Origin: Mastigias papua
Taxonomy: Eukaryota > Cnidaria > Scyphozoa > Rhizostomeae > Mastigiidae
Direction: 5' to 3'
DNA: 64,000 nucleotides
Assembly: GCA_964019165.1 (NCBI GenBank)
Contig: OZ025267.1
Span: forward strand, 21,129,185 to 21,193,184
A program made the translations under genes and the position numbers. Numbering within the stretch: the stretch's first letter is position 1; every line of letters begins with the position of its first letter. Below the pieces are notes generated by a model that worked only from the letters and a program-made list of their open reading frames with translations, made no database searches and was not told the origin of the DNA. This document shows positions 11,001 through 27,200 of the stretch, in pieces.

Positions 11001-14000
11001 TTTGGGCAGTGACAAATAAATACCTTCACATGGAAAGAGTAGGGTCTATATATTTTTTGACTCTATGGCTAGCTATGCATAATAAATTCTAGGCTCTTGA
11101 ATGAATACCTTTTCTTGATTTGCTTCTCGTAACTGCTCTTCCATGGTGCTCAAGGATTTTGCCATTGATGAAAGCTGTTGCTCGTAAGCATCTCTTGCAA
11201 TAATATACTGTTCTATTTCATCTTCTAGAGCATGACAACGATCTTGCAGGTGCACAACATCCTAAGACAAGGTGTCAATAAAGAAAAATATACAAATAAA
11301 GAATGGTCAAAGAAAAATTAAATGAATTATAGAAGCATTTGAACAAGTGAATATTTTTGCGGTGAAAAGAGTCGAAATTTTCTCTAGGTGACGAAATTTC
11401 TAACCGACAAAATCTTTTAACCAACGAAACTATGACCGACGAATTATTCACTGGGAAAAGTAGTGAGCTTAAAAACAGTTACAAGAGCGAGTGCTTTATT
11501 GATGGTGTAAAGTCTTTACGTCCCTAATCTATACGTGGTATATGTAGTACAGGGATACTCAATACGTTTCATCCTGGAAATCATTCACAACAAAACTGTA
11601 CATACAAACTATAATCAATCCCGTGATTCAATGTATCACGTGAACACAACATTACAGATGGAAAAGTCGGTGATGAAAAGTAACGAAATTTGTGAGCGAC
11701 CAGTTTTTCACCGATATGGCATTGATTTTCAACAAATTTGCACTTGAGTCTCTGAACCAGACTGTTAAAAAATATTGGACATAATCTCGGAATGCTTGCA
11801 AATTATATATGCTGCATACAAACAATGCCAAACTTGAAAAAAAAGATTGAGTTACCTGCTCTTTTTGCAGAATCGCCTTTTTATACGTAGATGCTTCACC
11901 AGTTGTCTGCTGGACATTGTTCTCAAGGAGTTCAGCTCTGTTACTCAATGTATTGTATTGTATTAAGAGGTCATTTTTCTCTTGGTCCTGTAAGTGATGC
12001 AATAACAAAGCATAAAATAATCATCAAATACTTATGTTACTGCATCTAATGTTAGTTCATTCATATTGATAAGGGCCTTAAGAATACTCAGCTGAAATCC
12101 TGATAACGATGCAAATCTAATCTAGAAATCTCTCCTCGACATGTTAAAGGTATAGCGGAGATATCACGCTAAGTCCAATCTCTTCTTTGCAAGCAGTTAA
12201 AACATAGGTGATCTTGAGCAGGGGTTATTTTGTTTGCACGTAGCGGTTGATGCAGTTCAAATTCTCTCAATTCTACCATACTTGCCTCCCTTCACAGCTT
12301 CAGTCTTTATGATCCTCCATTATGCAGAGAAATAAATTATTACCAAGGCTGCAGCCAGCTACATCTGTAATCCTAAACCTTTTCGGTAATTCTCCCAAAC
12401 ATTTTCTTACCTACATTCCACAACACTTTGGTCACAAGGCATGGTTTTAAAGCATTCATCATAGATGAGCTCCCCGTGATCATCTACTTCACATCATTAT
12501 TATTTCTTTTACTAACAATAAATTATTTACAGTTAGTAAAATACTTAGTTAAAAACCAATTCAAACCAACATTGGACATAATTCCGGAATGCTTTTAACC
12601 TACATGTGATACGTATAAACAATGCAAACATCATTGAAGGTCTAAACGACGAAATAAATGTACCTTTTGAGCCAGGAGATCTTCTATGCGAGCAACTTGA
12701 TTTGCATATTCTGATACTTGTCCTTTCAGCATGTCTTGATCATCCAGGGCATCTTGCAACTGTCTGTGGACATTCTAGAAACAACATAAGAATCTAAGAC
12801 AGACGAAAGCATTTGATTACTCTGTATAACTCATCAAAGTCATCTCTCAGAATGACATGAATCCAGAAAGTAGAGAAATCATAGTCAAGAACATTCAATA
12901 CTAGTGGTTCCCAAACTTGTCGAATTATTTTACATGGGGCAGCATACTTTACGAATTGGGGTCCTGTGAAGGGATAAATGCATGCTATGCTAAATGTACT
13001 TTCACGGAAAACAAATGTCAACAGTGATACAGGTCAATAAAACAACGAGTCGAACAAGCGGCAGCAACCTCTCGCAGTTCCTCGAAACTCTTCGCGGTCC
13101 TGCTGGCATCCTTTACGGTCCCCCGAAAGAGCTCGGACCCCAATAGTGTCATCCTCTTGAAAAATACATGGCAGAAAAGCTACTTAACTCCTAATTAATG
13201 CTTCTGGCGAACGACCTGGCGAACAAACTCTGAACACAAAGAAATGAGATGAAGTAAGCAGTAGGAAATGACACAACCAAAGGCAAGAAGATCACAAAAT
13301 TGAATCAATGTTAGGTAGATACCTGATTTTCATCTGTCATTAGAGAAAGATCACTTTGTAATCTTTTATTTTCATTAATGATTGAGTCACGATTTCGAGT
13401 AATTGCTGCCAACTCATCCTCCAATGATCGTACTTGTTTTGATAAGCTCTTGATTTCCCGGCTTTGTGACGATGAATCTTCTCCTTTTCGCCTTAAAAAA
13501 AAACATTTTGCTTTGAAGACTTTTGTGTTCGAAGTCTCAAATTACTTCATTTTCTGTCATAGTTGGATCAATCACAAGATATGACAAAACACCTATTAGC
13601 AAAGGGATTTCGGTTAGTAGTTCGATGTATGAAAGTCTGATTTTACATCCGAATGGAATCTTGCTATACCTACTTAAACAGATTCAACTGGCAAGCACTA
13701 AAGGTGATCTGCCTACTGAAAACCAGTCAGACCGAACCGAGTTAGGCAATAAACTTAGATTACTAAGAATAGTTTCATTCATTGAATTTTCTTGAGAATA
13801 TTCCAGTCATCCAATCCTACAATCGAATATAATCTACAGCAAAATATTACATAACAGAAATACTCCAAGAGTTATCAACTAAAGACATTTTATCTTTCAG
13901 CAATAATAGAAATTTCAAAGGACACTTACCGTAACCTTTCCTCTAGATCTTCAATGTTGATCTTCAAGTCGTTCTCTGCACGCTCCTAGGTTGGCGGAAA

Positions 14001-17000
14001 ACAACGAAGAACCGTTCAAACTAAAACTCTATGGCCAACTGGTACAGCCATGGGTAGGAACACAGAAACTGTACTTTCAAAATCATCTCCACGAAAAAGT
14101 AAACAGACGTGTTATTCGTAACGTCATAATGCATAGTAATGAATGGCCTTAACATGGATTGATTCCTGTCTTCATATTTTTTAACTCAAGTTTTTGACAC
14201 AATGAGTTGATCATTATGTAACTGAGCAGAGGTTTTCTTCCGAGGAATAAACTCGATCAAATCGAATCAAAAGAGGTTCTTGCTGACGTAAGGCCAATGG
14301 GTATGAGCAAAGAACAATCAGATAATTTCATTGCTTTGTTAATTTACCTCTTCGCCAAGTTGATAATTACGTATATAATCCAATGCATAGTTGATGGCAA
14401 TCCACGCCATGACTAAGGTTCTAAATACGCTTCAATTGTTCGAAACATTTAGTGATAAAAAATATCATTGCCATGCGAACACAGTGTAACTGATAAGACG
14501 CTCATCCCTGCAAACATAATTCGCCTCAAAAACAGAAACAATGGAGACGAACATGTGATTAAACTTTGCAAAAAATATACAGAATCTTACTTATCCAAAC
14601 AGTTGTCCTTTTAGACGAGATTCTCTGTTGAACAACGGGTGTTTGGGCCAAATATTGACGCAGATTAAGACAAAGTAATTTCTATACACATTAATGTTTT
14701 GTCTGCAGTGCAAACCTCATATAAACCTCAGACTTTTTTCAATTATATCTAATTCTTCTTGGCCTACTTAAGCCCATGAGAAAAAAGATTTAAAATACAT
14801 ATATACATAGGACGTTCAATAGGCAGATCTTTTCTGGCTCTCATTTGTTATAGGAAGCCAATTAGTTGCAAGAACTTCTTGGTGCTGCTAAAAAGACTGA
14901 TATTAAAAACTAATGGAATTGAATTTCCAAAGCTGCTCATTTTGTAAGGCAATGAAAAAAGCATGCAATAAAATTAAAAAAATATTTTCCACTTAGAACG
15001 ATAATACTGTGTACAAGTTAGGGAACAATGAGTGTTGCTTGTACAATAGTAGATAAGACCCAGCTGCATTAACAGTCGACATTTCATTAAAATAAATCAG
15101 CCCAATGTAATTTATAATGGCCTATAGACCACATCCTTCCGGCATAGCTGCCCCCTAGCCTGCCAACCGCAAAGGACTCATTGCCAAGACTGGCTTCCAA
15201 GTTGCGTAAGTGACAGGGGTAGGCCCAAGTCGTTCCTGATACGACAGTCATACATCTGGGGCTCTCTCGACAGTTGAACCACCTCAGTTTTTTCCATCTC
15301 GATGGAAACCTCAGAGACATCACCAAAAAGCACCTCCGTATTATCTAAAGCCTCACAGTCGCATCGACGATCTAATAACTTGGACTCGTCCCAATCTCCA
15401 AATCATTATTAACATATGAATCATCTTCTTCTTCAGCCCTCGAAAAATGTCCACATTTGCTTTCTGATCTCTACTGTCCACTCATATGAAATAAAAAATG
15501 TTACTCTTTTATTGCTTTGAGATAACATAACCCTGATGAAAAATAGTGCGACCTTTTCAAAGCTTCCCTGTTCCATTCGCATCAAATTATAATACAAATA
15601 TATCTTAACCTGTCTCGTTTTAGTAGCTTCTGCTTCTACAAGTAATTCTGCCTTTTGATCGACCTCCTGTTGAAGGAAATCTCGTTCTCGATCCAAAGAA
15701 GTCACCATGCCTTTCAGGCGCAGAACCTCTTCCCTGAGTGTGTCAACTTCATTTTCTAATTCACCTATAAAAAACAAGAATAGATCATTCGTATAGATGA
15801 TATTATCAAATCGTCCGAAAACTATATGACATGAATAATTAATACATGATTGTCATTATTATTAGATTTAAGAAAGAAAATAATATTCTCTGAATAAAAA
15901 AACTTACATGAGATTTACGGCAAAAACCTTGAGCTATTCGGGATAAAGAATCTAGTTTCGTGACAAGCAGTCTATGTCAGTTAGATTATTCATCATATTA
16001 ATAAATGTGCTATCATAATTTATCGTAGACGTTACGATAGCTGTCACGACGTTACGACTGTTCCTGATAGCTCAACACTGCTACATTTCATTTCACATAA
16101 GCAGCTCAATACTGTTTTCGGTTGATAATTGCCCAATACATAGGGCAGCCTGTTTGGCAAAAGCATTATCTATCGAAGGCAGATAACTTTAAAACATTAG
16201 ATAAGAAGAGTTAGTGAGTGAATCACATCGCGTGGTATCTCACTTGCAAACACGAAAAGAGCGCAGTCAAAGTAATCATGCTCTCCATGGAACAGAAATT
16301 CCCGCGGTGTAGTTGTATTGAAATAGGTCGATAGAAGTCTGAAACAGAATCGGTTCTTCACTGATATTTCAAAGAGTTCTAAATTAGCAAGTTGCCATCT
16401 CATCTCATTATTGCCTTAGGATAAAGACCGGCTGCAACAAACCTTGAAGCTCTTCAGTCGATACTTTGTCATTTTCAAGTCTTTCCAACGCACTGAGTTT
16501 GCTCTCAAGTCTTCTCTTTAACTCATCCCCAGATCTTTCCGATTGGTCTAGTAGGAGCCTCAGTTTAGATATTTCAGCCTCTTTGTCGGCTATCGTCTCT
16601 CTGCTGTTTCTCAATGAAGAACTTGTCGTTTTCAATTGCTCTTCGAGGTTAGCTATCATCTCTCTTAGAGTTGTAACCCGTGTGTGCAGATCGGACTTTT
16701 CCCGGTCAAGCTGTTACAAAGCAGCAACAAAGTAGTACAGGTCAAAGATTGATTTATCACAAAGAAGTGAAAAGAAATCAATAAATCACGGTTTGAACAT
16801 CAAATTTACACCTGACAACCAAAATAATGATAAAAGTACACTCTCTATACAGGATGTTTCAGTCAGCTACAATAGCTTAGTTGCTAACAACAGAACCTCT
16901 GTCACCAAATGCAAATAAAAAAATTACATAAACTTACAAAACAATTTCATGTGAATGGCTCCGATCGACAAGTGGGTCTAAATGTTTATCAATCCATAAA

Positions 17001-20000
17001 TAAAATCCCTAATGCCTTCCGTTCTTAGCATTAGCAAAAGCTACAAAACAAAAGCATTAGCAACAGCAACCTCATGTTAGTCACAGGCCATAAGGTTCAT
17101 TTGCTGAGTTCTACTGATGTCAATGCATCGATGCATTGAATGATACAAATGTCTGTTACGACAGTGATTTGAAATCACGTGTCAATGGTCGTTGAAGAAA
17201 TAAGATGATTGTTTCACCAGTGTATTTACAACCAAAAATCAACGCCCAGAACTTCACACCAAATCAACTGACAACCTTCACTTTTCGTGGCAGGATTTAG
17301 ATGATAATTATTTCAACTCGAAAGCTACAATATTCAGTTTCAATTCATTTCAAATATTTAAGGAGAGGCATATTTCAGCAACTAAGTTGATTTTCAACAG
17401 GTTCTTCACTTACATATATTCACATCTGAGATAACGACCAAGAAGTAGAAACGAAAAGAAAATAGTGGTGTTTTAGGGCAGAGCGTAAACTATATTAAAA
17501 TTTAAACAGCTTAATTAAATTAACAGTTTCGTATCAAAGATGTAAGTAGTACACGAGAACGCGTCACAGAACATAGGAACTAAGTACACCACTATTACAC
17601 ACTTCCCATCATGCATTTCCATAGGATGAGTTGTCTGCTTGAACAAGAAATTTCAATAATTTTATGTGACATAGCATACCCGCCAAATGTATATGAGTCT
17701 GGTCAGATTTATTTTCTCCTAACTGAACTGACCAATCTTCAAGCAGGATTCTCTCCACGCATGCGTTCCACATGCTAAATTCAGGCCCATTCTGTATGCT
17801 GATTGGTAAGCTAGTTTGGGAGAAAACAGACCTGAATAGAGGTCTTAACATTTGGGGGCTGTGCTATGAGACATAGCTCATATTTTAATATTCCATCGAT
17901 TTAAAGATATATCAAATTTGATAGCTACCTTGTCTATTATTCTTTCCAAATCTGATCTGCTCTCATCGTACTTAGACCTCTCTATATTTTGCCCAGTTTT
18001 CAGCGTCTACGATAGAAGTTTGGCACTTGTGAAGGTGTTCTAAGATGGTCTGTTAGCAATAGCTCCTGCCTTGTTGTTGTAAAAGGAGCGTTTCACTCAA
18101 CAGAAGTATCAAGTCATCTTCACTGTCTGCCAAAAGTATTAGAACACTTACTATGATTTAAGCTATAGACGAGCTATAGCATCCCTTCCTCCGTCAAACA
18201 ATGTTGTTTGAAGCAAATATCAATAAGCCTACAAGTAGAGGTGATGCCTGCGTACACTGCTATAAGCTTCTACAGTTGACTCGATACTGTATAAGGGGGG
18301 GGGGTGACATTTTAAATGTAGTCACGGAAAAAGGACAGAAGTATGAAGTCTGTGAAAATGCATAGGGGTGTACCAAGCACTTTTGGTAGGCACTGTCTTC
18401 TTCATTATAATATTTTAAAAATGATTATCACTTACATTCAATTGGTTTTCTAGCGACTGCGTCTCTCCTTTCATCCTCCGCAGTTCATCAAATGCATCGT
18501 CGCGCTCTTTTTCGACTCTCTCCAATATGGAGGAGACCTTCATAGAAGGGGACGGCGATTTTGTGCGTGACAATTGACGCCGCAGCCTCTGTATCTCTTC
18601 TGTTGCCTAAAACATACGAATTCATAGTTAAGTAACTTTGGATGAGTTAAAAGCATCTCACAGCTATGTGGCAAAATAAGATATGCTCATAATTAACATA
18701 CATTAAATTGCATAAATGAAATTTGATATTAAAAAAAAACAAGAAGATAATACATAGGTAAGTGATAAAATGTTGAATAATGTTGGATATAGTACTAAAA
18801 AGGACAACGAAAAACATTCTTTGGATTTAATACTAAATAACCCATTGGTAAGAATATTTCACCATACATTCATTTGGTGAAAGTAATTGTGTACTTATCA
18901 AATTCCACGTCCATTGCAACATTTTTAAAATTAGGATATGTATATTAATGAACTGTGTAATGTTATAGCCTACTAGAGATCTGCTGTTTAATCGGTATAT
19001 AAAGCTCTTTAAGCAAATTTCTATAGTAGAAAAACATCTCAGTACCATAATGAAAAACTCTATTTTGATTTATACTTATACAAGTGCTCAAATAGTCCAG
19101 AAATTCAACATGGTTTATAATGAAGAAGAAAGAAGAAGAGCAGAAGAAAGAACAGACGAGCAGGAAGAACAGATGAGCAGAAGGAAGAACAGATGAGCAG
19201 AAGGAAGAACAGATGAGCAGAATGAAGAACAGACGAGCAGAATGAATAACAGACGAGCAGAATGAAGAACATATGAGCAGAAATAACAGACGACCATAAC
19301 GAAGAATAGACAAGTAGAACGAAGAACAGACGAGTAGAAATAAAGAACAGCAGGCAAAAAGAAGAGAAGAAATGGGAGTAAGGCTGGGGGATGTAGGAAT
19401 TCGAGGGAGACAAGAGAACAGAATAAAGAGATGCACTAAATTTACCACACCTGTTCGTATAATAGTTGGATGTTCTCTTTTTCCGAGGTGAGGCTTTGTA
19501 CATTACTTTGAATCTAGTGGAGTAAGAAATAACTTTAAGGTCAGATCTTTCCTTTGGCAGGGCTAAACGTGACCCTTATTTTTCTAATTTCCCGGTTGTA
19601 ACATTTCCGTTGTCATTTTCTAGTTACTCATATAGGCAATAAATACGAGACATTTTTACACGAATATATTTCATTCTATCTGCACATGCAATTTAGAAAG
19701 AAAAGAAATATTGTCAACAGCCATTTACGCTACATTGTCTTTACAATAAAATGCCAAGACTTACACTTGTTAGATGTCTCTCAAATTTCTCCAACATAGA
19801 TTGAAGCTCGTCACGTTCTCTTCGCAGACGTGAAACTTCATTCTTATTGTCCGTCGGCTACAAAAATAACACTCAAACTACAACAAAATGGAAAATACGG
19901 CTCGGTTTGAGGCTGCAATTATGTTTTCATATTCTAAGTCCACTCTCTCAAAAACACCTTCGTTGCAATTGAAAGAGAATGTATGCCCATATATTGTCAA

Positions 20001-23000
20001 ACAATTCACATAAGATACAGAGCAACAATAAGAATGGAGATTTCCGAGAAGTCTATCAATCGCATCGACAATTCAAGTAATGCTGACAAGTGGATCTAAT
20101 ATCAAACGAGTGCAAAAGTGTCATTTGAAAATAAACCTTGTCTCTTGTTGGGGGTGATCTATAGGCGCCATGTTTGTCTTTCAGGTTTCGCATCAACTCA
20201 TATTCTCTTTTGTAAAAATCTCGCTCCTCTTGCATTAGTTCCAGCATTCCTTCTAGATGGGCCTAATTGGAAAAAAGGAAATTGTTATATTCCAGATGGG
20301 CATAAATGGACAAATTCCATAGAAATTTGCAAAGTGTTAAACATATTTTGGCGATAGACTATCTGTTGAAAATAAGCACAAAATGTTTAGAAAACGCATC
20401 ATTTATAACAGAAACAAAAGATCAATGAGTAAGTGGTAAATCATACACAAATAATATCATGAAAATATGACTATTAAAAATCTTGAAGTGTACCTTTCCT
20501 CTTCTTGAAGGAGACTTCGTCGTCTCTTTGCTTACTAGCCTCTTTTTCACCATATCTTGCAGGATTTGACATTCATCTTTGTAATGGTCTCTTTCGTCTT
20601 CTAAATTTTGAATCATTAATTCCATCCGATCAACAGACTATTGGAGAAACAAACAAATGAATAAAAATAAATGGTTACCAAGGGGGGACGCTGTCCCATC
20701 AAAAACTCGACTGTAAGGATGCAGATGATGATCTTTGTAAACACAATTCGTTAATAAGCAGAGTTTTGATCCTATTGGCAATTCTAACTTACTTGTTTCT
20801 TCTTTATATACTTCAGCATTCCTCATAATAGGATAAAAACTAATTTCTATTAGTTATTCATAGCTGATGATGATAGCTCCTTTCCAAAAGTTCCTTATTC
20901 AAACACAGACATGTCTGTATCTTCAACGGCTTTGAATACGGCCAGGTCTAACAGTATGCGTCCAGCTATTTACATCTGCATACAATGGTTTGGCAAACAA
21001 ATAGCTTGCTAAACATCGAAGGGCATTCTTTACAAAGCAAATTATTTGTATTATTTGACTTTCTAACAGATCAACGAATCAAACTAGATAAATAAACAAA
21101 CATCTCTAGATTTCGTAGCTGAAAAGCTGACTGAACTTTCCCAGCATCCATGTATATATTCTGCAGGTCTGTGAGCTGCAAGCAAAAATGGTATAGAGTA
21201 ATACCTTGGTCCCTTTCCGATTTGTAGATTTGGATAATTTTAGGCGTTCAAGGTCCATTACCAGTTCACGCTCTGAAAATATGTAAAAAAGACGTCCCGG
21301 TGTCAGATTCGAAAGTATAGACGTCAACGATGAAGATTAATTGAATTTGGTGAACATTGCACTACGTAGTAGTAATGGATTAATCCATTAGGAGGTGATC
21401 TCATCAATGATTGGAATCGAAGGCCGAGGGTTGAAATCGGTCAACAAGGATTGTAATCGATCACCAAGAATTGGAATCGTTTACCAAGGATTGGAATCGA
21501 CCAACAAGTGTTGTAATCGACCATCAAGGATAGGAGTCGATCACTAAGGACTGGAATCGATCACCAACGATTGGAATCGATCATCAAGTATTGGAATCGA
21601 TCACCAAAGGGTTGGGATCAATCACCAACGATTAGAATCGATCATCAAGTATTGGAATCGATCACCAAAGGGTTGGAATCGATCACCAAAGGGTTGGGAT
21701 CAATCACCAACGATTGGAATCGATCATCAAGTATTGGAATCGATCACCAAAGGGTTGGGATCAATCACCAACGATTGGAATCGATCATCAAGTATTGGAA
21801 TGGATGACTAATAAATGAGGTCGATGACCCATGGTTCGAGTGATATAGTTATCAGTAAATATTAGTAACAAATAAAACCAATATATCCAACTGCAAGAGT
21901 TAACTCTGAAACAATTCAACAACTGTATACCTTGAGCACTCAAGTTAAAACTTCAGAAGTCTGCTATTCCTAAACCGTGGCCTACTATGTAAGTCGGTAG
22001 TGGGTCAAAAAGCACATACAAAATCAGGCTTAATGTTGATAATTCATGAGAACCAGTGTATCCGACTTTTGTAAAAACTCAGAGAGGATTAAGAGTCAAA
22101 TTACAAGTCTTTGGTGGCTACTGACTAACAATAAACCACAAAGCCAAAATTGAAGAATGTTGTTAGCTGATAAGTATTGCAATATAAAAGATGTCTTCGA
22201 CATGTAGCGGCGTGATATTCAGCTGGATTGGAATGAAGAGTATCTTTATCCATTCGGTGTGAAAACGACAAATAAATATGCTAGAAAACCGTACAAATCT
22301 TACGGCCATTCTGCAAAGATTTCTTCCCTTTTATAGAAGTAAAGGAGCAGAAAAAAATAACGATTTTAGTCTTGCATGTTGAAAGGGGTCATGTAGTCAC
22401 CAAACTGATTTCAATTTCTCTCATTGTACTCCGTATCACTTAGTAATTGGAATATGGCCTTCTTGTTCAGGGGGTAACCACACTTAACAGTAGGCGTTTT
22501 TTTCTGCGAGGAACCGCTATATAAGTAACCTAAATGTAGAAGACCAAAATTACAGGAACGTTTACTACTAAATAAAAAACCTCTGAGGAACTTTTCGATC
22601 TCGAATACTTTCATCACTACAGATATTTCTCAATTATGAAACCAATTTCATTCATTGTAGTCAAATCCGCATGATCTGTACGAAATCCATGCAGAAGTGT
22701 TTCATATTCGGGTTTTGCGTTACAATGCCTGTACCCTGTAGTATCCTGTCCTAATACTTAGCACTTGTAATGTTTAAATAGTACTAAGTACTCAGTTAAA
22801 AGTAGGCAACTATCAAGGAACTTCTAATACTACAATATAATCAGATGAGGTCCAAACATAAGGATCTTTAAGAACAAGGCCTTGAGCTAGGTTCCTTATA
22901 AGAAACAAACGTGTACATCAGAGTAACAAAGGGTACTTTATTATTACCCATACGTAAGAAGCGACGAGAAATGACAAATGCACCTGTAATAGTCAACTTA

Positions 23001-24195
23001 GCATTCTTCTCTTGTAAACGCCTTTTCTCTTTGTCTGTCCTTTCCAGCAGCTCAGAAACTTTAACAACATCCTCTTTTGCTGCACTCAGTAGTGCTGATA
23101 TTCTTTCACTTTCGTCTATCAGTGAGTCCCGTTCCTTGCAAAGAAGGCAGAGCAATAAATAAAGACATCTGATTTGATTTAAACAGGACAGCATATACCA
23201 GCATGCATTAGGTACGTTAGAATTCAATCAGTGGATTCATAAAAAGAGCTGCGATCACTAGAATACTGTAGAACAATTGTTTGCCGCTTAACCTAGAAAC
23301 ACTGTGTTTTTAGAGAAATTGCCTATATTGTACATTAAACTCTGTCGCAAGTGTGAATGCTGGTAGGCAATTGGATGACCACGACGAGGAAGGTTGCTGT
23401 AAGAGTTGAAAAGCAGAGCAAAGGCCCAAATCCCAAAAAAATTTTTTTACGTCCGATTTAATTAAGGACCAAAAATACAAACTTATCCGACGTTAACTAC
23501 TAACATATTCGCTAGGCAACATTTCTAAACACGTTCAGACCAAATACGTTGTCATTTGAAATTTTTCGACGAGGGATGAAGTATAGCTTCTTTTAGTTGG
23601 GAGGGCAATGCTCCCCTTATCTCCGTGCTTGCGACCGGGGCTCAAAAGTCACTCACAAGCCGTGTTGTTCCTCACAAAGAAATAAAATCCAACTTCAAAA
23701 GTAGGAAGAGTTCCGTGAGTTATAAGTATTCCACATGAATGACATGCAATGTAAATATAACATACGATGAAGTTTTAAGATAATCTTCTCTCAGAAAAAC
23801 CCTGCATGTGGTTTTGCTGAATTATGCCATGAGTTATGGAATAAAAAGAGACCAGTTTAAAATGCATTTTCAACAAAACCTTCAAGGGAATTGAATACAA
23901 GTGTTATTTGTTATCTGTTGACAAGAGTTCAATAGGGAAAAGGAAAAAAATAAGATTTGAACAACCTTTCTAATCCGATGCAATTCTGCTTGAATGTCAA
24001 GGTTGCTTTGATGTCTCTGTTCGAGCTCATCCTTAAACAAGATTTGGAAGATTACATACTATGTGATTTTAAAGGAAATGTGATTTACACAAACACACAC
24101 CTTATGATGCTAGGGAAAATTGGAATACATGATCGTCAACGTCTGTAAACAGATGCGACACAGCTATAGATTCATTGATTGGTAGATTGACTGGC

Positions 24196-24235
<40 letters not shown>

Positions 24236-27200
24236 CGATTGATTGATTGACTGGTTGATTGCTTGATGCCATCTAGAGTTTTTACTGAAAATTTATCAAG
24301 GTTATATTTTGGGTAGATTTTGTCGCAGCCCCTTAATTCAGACAAAAAACAAGGCTGGTTCTAAATCATAGAGGATAAAAATAACAGCAATGCATGGCTG
24401 GAAAATTATCTACATAGCCAGCGGAGCGACAGGCCATGGTAATGATACACTGGGCAAGAGATAAATAGTTAAACATTCCAAAAATTTCAGAAAAGACAAA
24501 ATGCTAGCAAAATGTATTACCTTAATTCATGAAACTTTCGCGCGAGTTTAAATTTCGCGCATTCAATTTTCGCTCATGTCATAGTGAGGGAAGACAATGT
24601 AGGACACTTTATACGCAACTCTACATATAATTTTCACATTTGTATTCACGGTTACTCCACATTAATATTATTTTAAAACAAAAGTATCACTACCCCTACT
24701 CCTTATATAGGTCCTATCATAGCATGTTACAGACAGTGGCATCAATGAACGAAGATTTGAAATAATCTTTGCAGTACCTGAATCCCATTCAACTCCCGTC
24801 TCAAAAGGGCCTTTTCTTTCTCGTTGTTTTCTTCTAGAGTTTTAACAGCTTTGTCAAGCTTTCTCAACTCACCACATAGCTCGTCATTTTTCCCCTGTAG
24901 CTCTTTGGATCTAGATGTGGCCTCTTGCTGAGAGTCCAAAGCATCTTTTATCTGCTGCTCTAAGTCACGATTTGCTTGTTGAAGATAATCAACCTAAAAT
25001 GAGAAAGATGCAAAATGTCTAAGAGTTTTTGCGTGGTTCTCGCAAAAACTTCCATATTTACTAAAAGTTATCAGAATTTACTAAAAGTAATCAGTTTAGT
25101 GCTAAACATGGAAAAACAAAGCACGGGAGAGCAAAGAGCCAATACAACACTTGTAACCCAACTCACTTCCATACCTAAAAAAAGATTCAGTAAGTATGTA
25201 TGGTTTACTAGAATAAAGTGAATCGTTGCTATCTACCTACGGATGAATAATGAACCGTACCAAATGTTACTACAGCTGTGGATACTGTATCAAGTCTATC
25301 GCTGAACAGGTGCCCACAGGTTATTGTGAAACTTAAACTGTGTATCCATTCATACCTTCATTCAGTCATACTAAGAAAATGACATTCAGTGAAATCTGCA
25401 CCACATGAATTGAACCTACTTGTACATTTAAGTGAGCGATAACTCTGTCACCGCTTTCACGTTTGTTGTCTCTCAAGATTGCATTCAATGGTCTGCCACC
25501 TTCCAATTGGCTGTGAAGCCTCTTGATTTCTTTATCTCTAGCTTCCAACTGAAAGGGAAGAAGAGTTCTTGGTCACAAGAGCAAAATGTACCACGTAATT
25601 GAGGGAATGAGTTGTAAAGAACGAAATTAAGTAGAACTAAATAATATTTCATCTATCTTGTGTTCCGTTTTTCAAACCCAAAGCATGAATTTAGCTTAAA
25701 GCAATGAACATACAGGAATAAGTTCAAAATATATACCCTTTGATGTGATAGGAGATTTATTTTTGCCTAGGTATATAAATTTTACAAATATCTTAATACT
25801 TGTTGCAAATTGGCCTAGCAGGATGAATTTGATTATTCAGCTTTTGGGATCACAAGCTAAAATCTGTGATACAGTACCTAAACCTGCTAGATACACTTAT
25901 TTGTCAAGCTCTAATATATGCCTGCTCTAGCAGATCAGAATTATTAGTTCAATATTACTTTTTCAAAACATCAAATGTAATGTTACATTTGTAGATTGGG
26001 TGTGGGGTAAGCCTCATAGAAAATATTTCCAGATCACAGCCTTAAGATCATAGGGACATACCATTGTTTGAGTAGAGAGATATCCCCTTTCTATATATAG
26101 AATGGTAGATAAAACCATTGATACTCATATGAGAAGCCTCAGTAGACCTAATGTCTGCACAAGGGACTGAAATAATGGTAAACTAAAAAACTCCTCCACA
26201 TGCAACTAAAGAAAGCTGAAACAACAATGAGATCATACTTAGAATTAGGTGGCCTATTTTTTATGATAATTTTGGACAAATCTAACCTACCACATACTGA
26301 AACAAAGTGCGGAAAGTATTTACTTCCTACATATCCTCTGCTGACAATCCTGTGTTCCCAATAAATTATAAAAAAACTAATAAAAAACCTATCCTTTTAA
26401 AACTCTTAGATCGAGAACAAATGGATCAGAATATTTACAAAAATCTCTTTTAATGGCATACATACCTGCTTGTGCAGGCTCTTATTTCTTCTTTCAGTTG
26501 CTTCTTTCCCATCCTTCATCTTAGAAATATCAATTTGCAACTTGTGGATTTTCTCATCAGCAACACTAAGCAAATCTGCAACATACTGATCATCCTGGCC
26601 TTCCTCTGATGTTAAAGTTCCCTGGAATTTGAATTTGCTCATATGCTAAAAGATCATTGGACTAGTTCAGTTCAGAACATACAGTTTAAGTTATATGTTC
26701 CATGGCATAGCACTTAGATGCCTAGCAGACATAATGCATCACATTAGGTAAGTTACTAAGAGTAAGACCAGTAAATAAGTCTTCATTATAGATAGTTAAA
26801 TGCTAGTCTTATATTTGCAAATTACAATAACATTACCTTAAACAACTTTTTCAATGCAAACCTGCCTTCAACAAAACTAAGATATATAATATAAAAAACT
26901 TCATTAATAACACTGATAAGAACATGCCAAAAGTTATTTTGTTGAGTTTAAATTGCTACAATCTAAACAATCTAGGACAATCTAAACCTGGACCATTGGC
27001 ATATTGATGCAGGGTGGCCAGCCCCCTTTCTCACAACCTATAATTCCCCAGTATTGCCACCAGGTACCCATTTGCTGTCAGGTAAACAGAGAGTGAGCAT
27101 CCAAACTATGATCCAAGGGTTCATTTGAAGCATCAATCTTCCATATAGCAGTCAAGCTCTCTAACCACTTAGCCACTCATTTCTTGTTATATTAGTAAGT

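Noticed and set aside
18963..19503. Ser/Cys/Leu-rich minus-strand open frames that look like membrane proteins
   Set aside because: They lie over the 20-bp minisatellite and appear in three frames. The only real coding part is the CEP135 exon 19513-19451.
21106..21185. Possible extra CEP135 exon on the minus strand with a CAG acceptor near 21180
   Set aside because: It has no good donor, and the neighbouring exons already join in phase with conserved sequence.
21400..21810. Regular repeats that might suggest a CRISPR array
   Set aside because: Units are contiguous without unique spacers, in an animal intron; it is a minisatellite.
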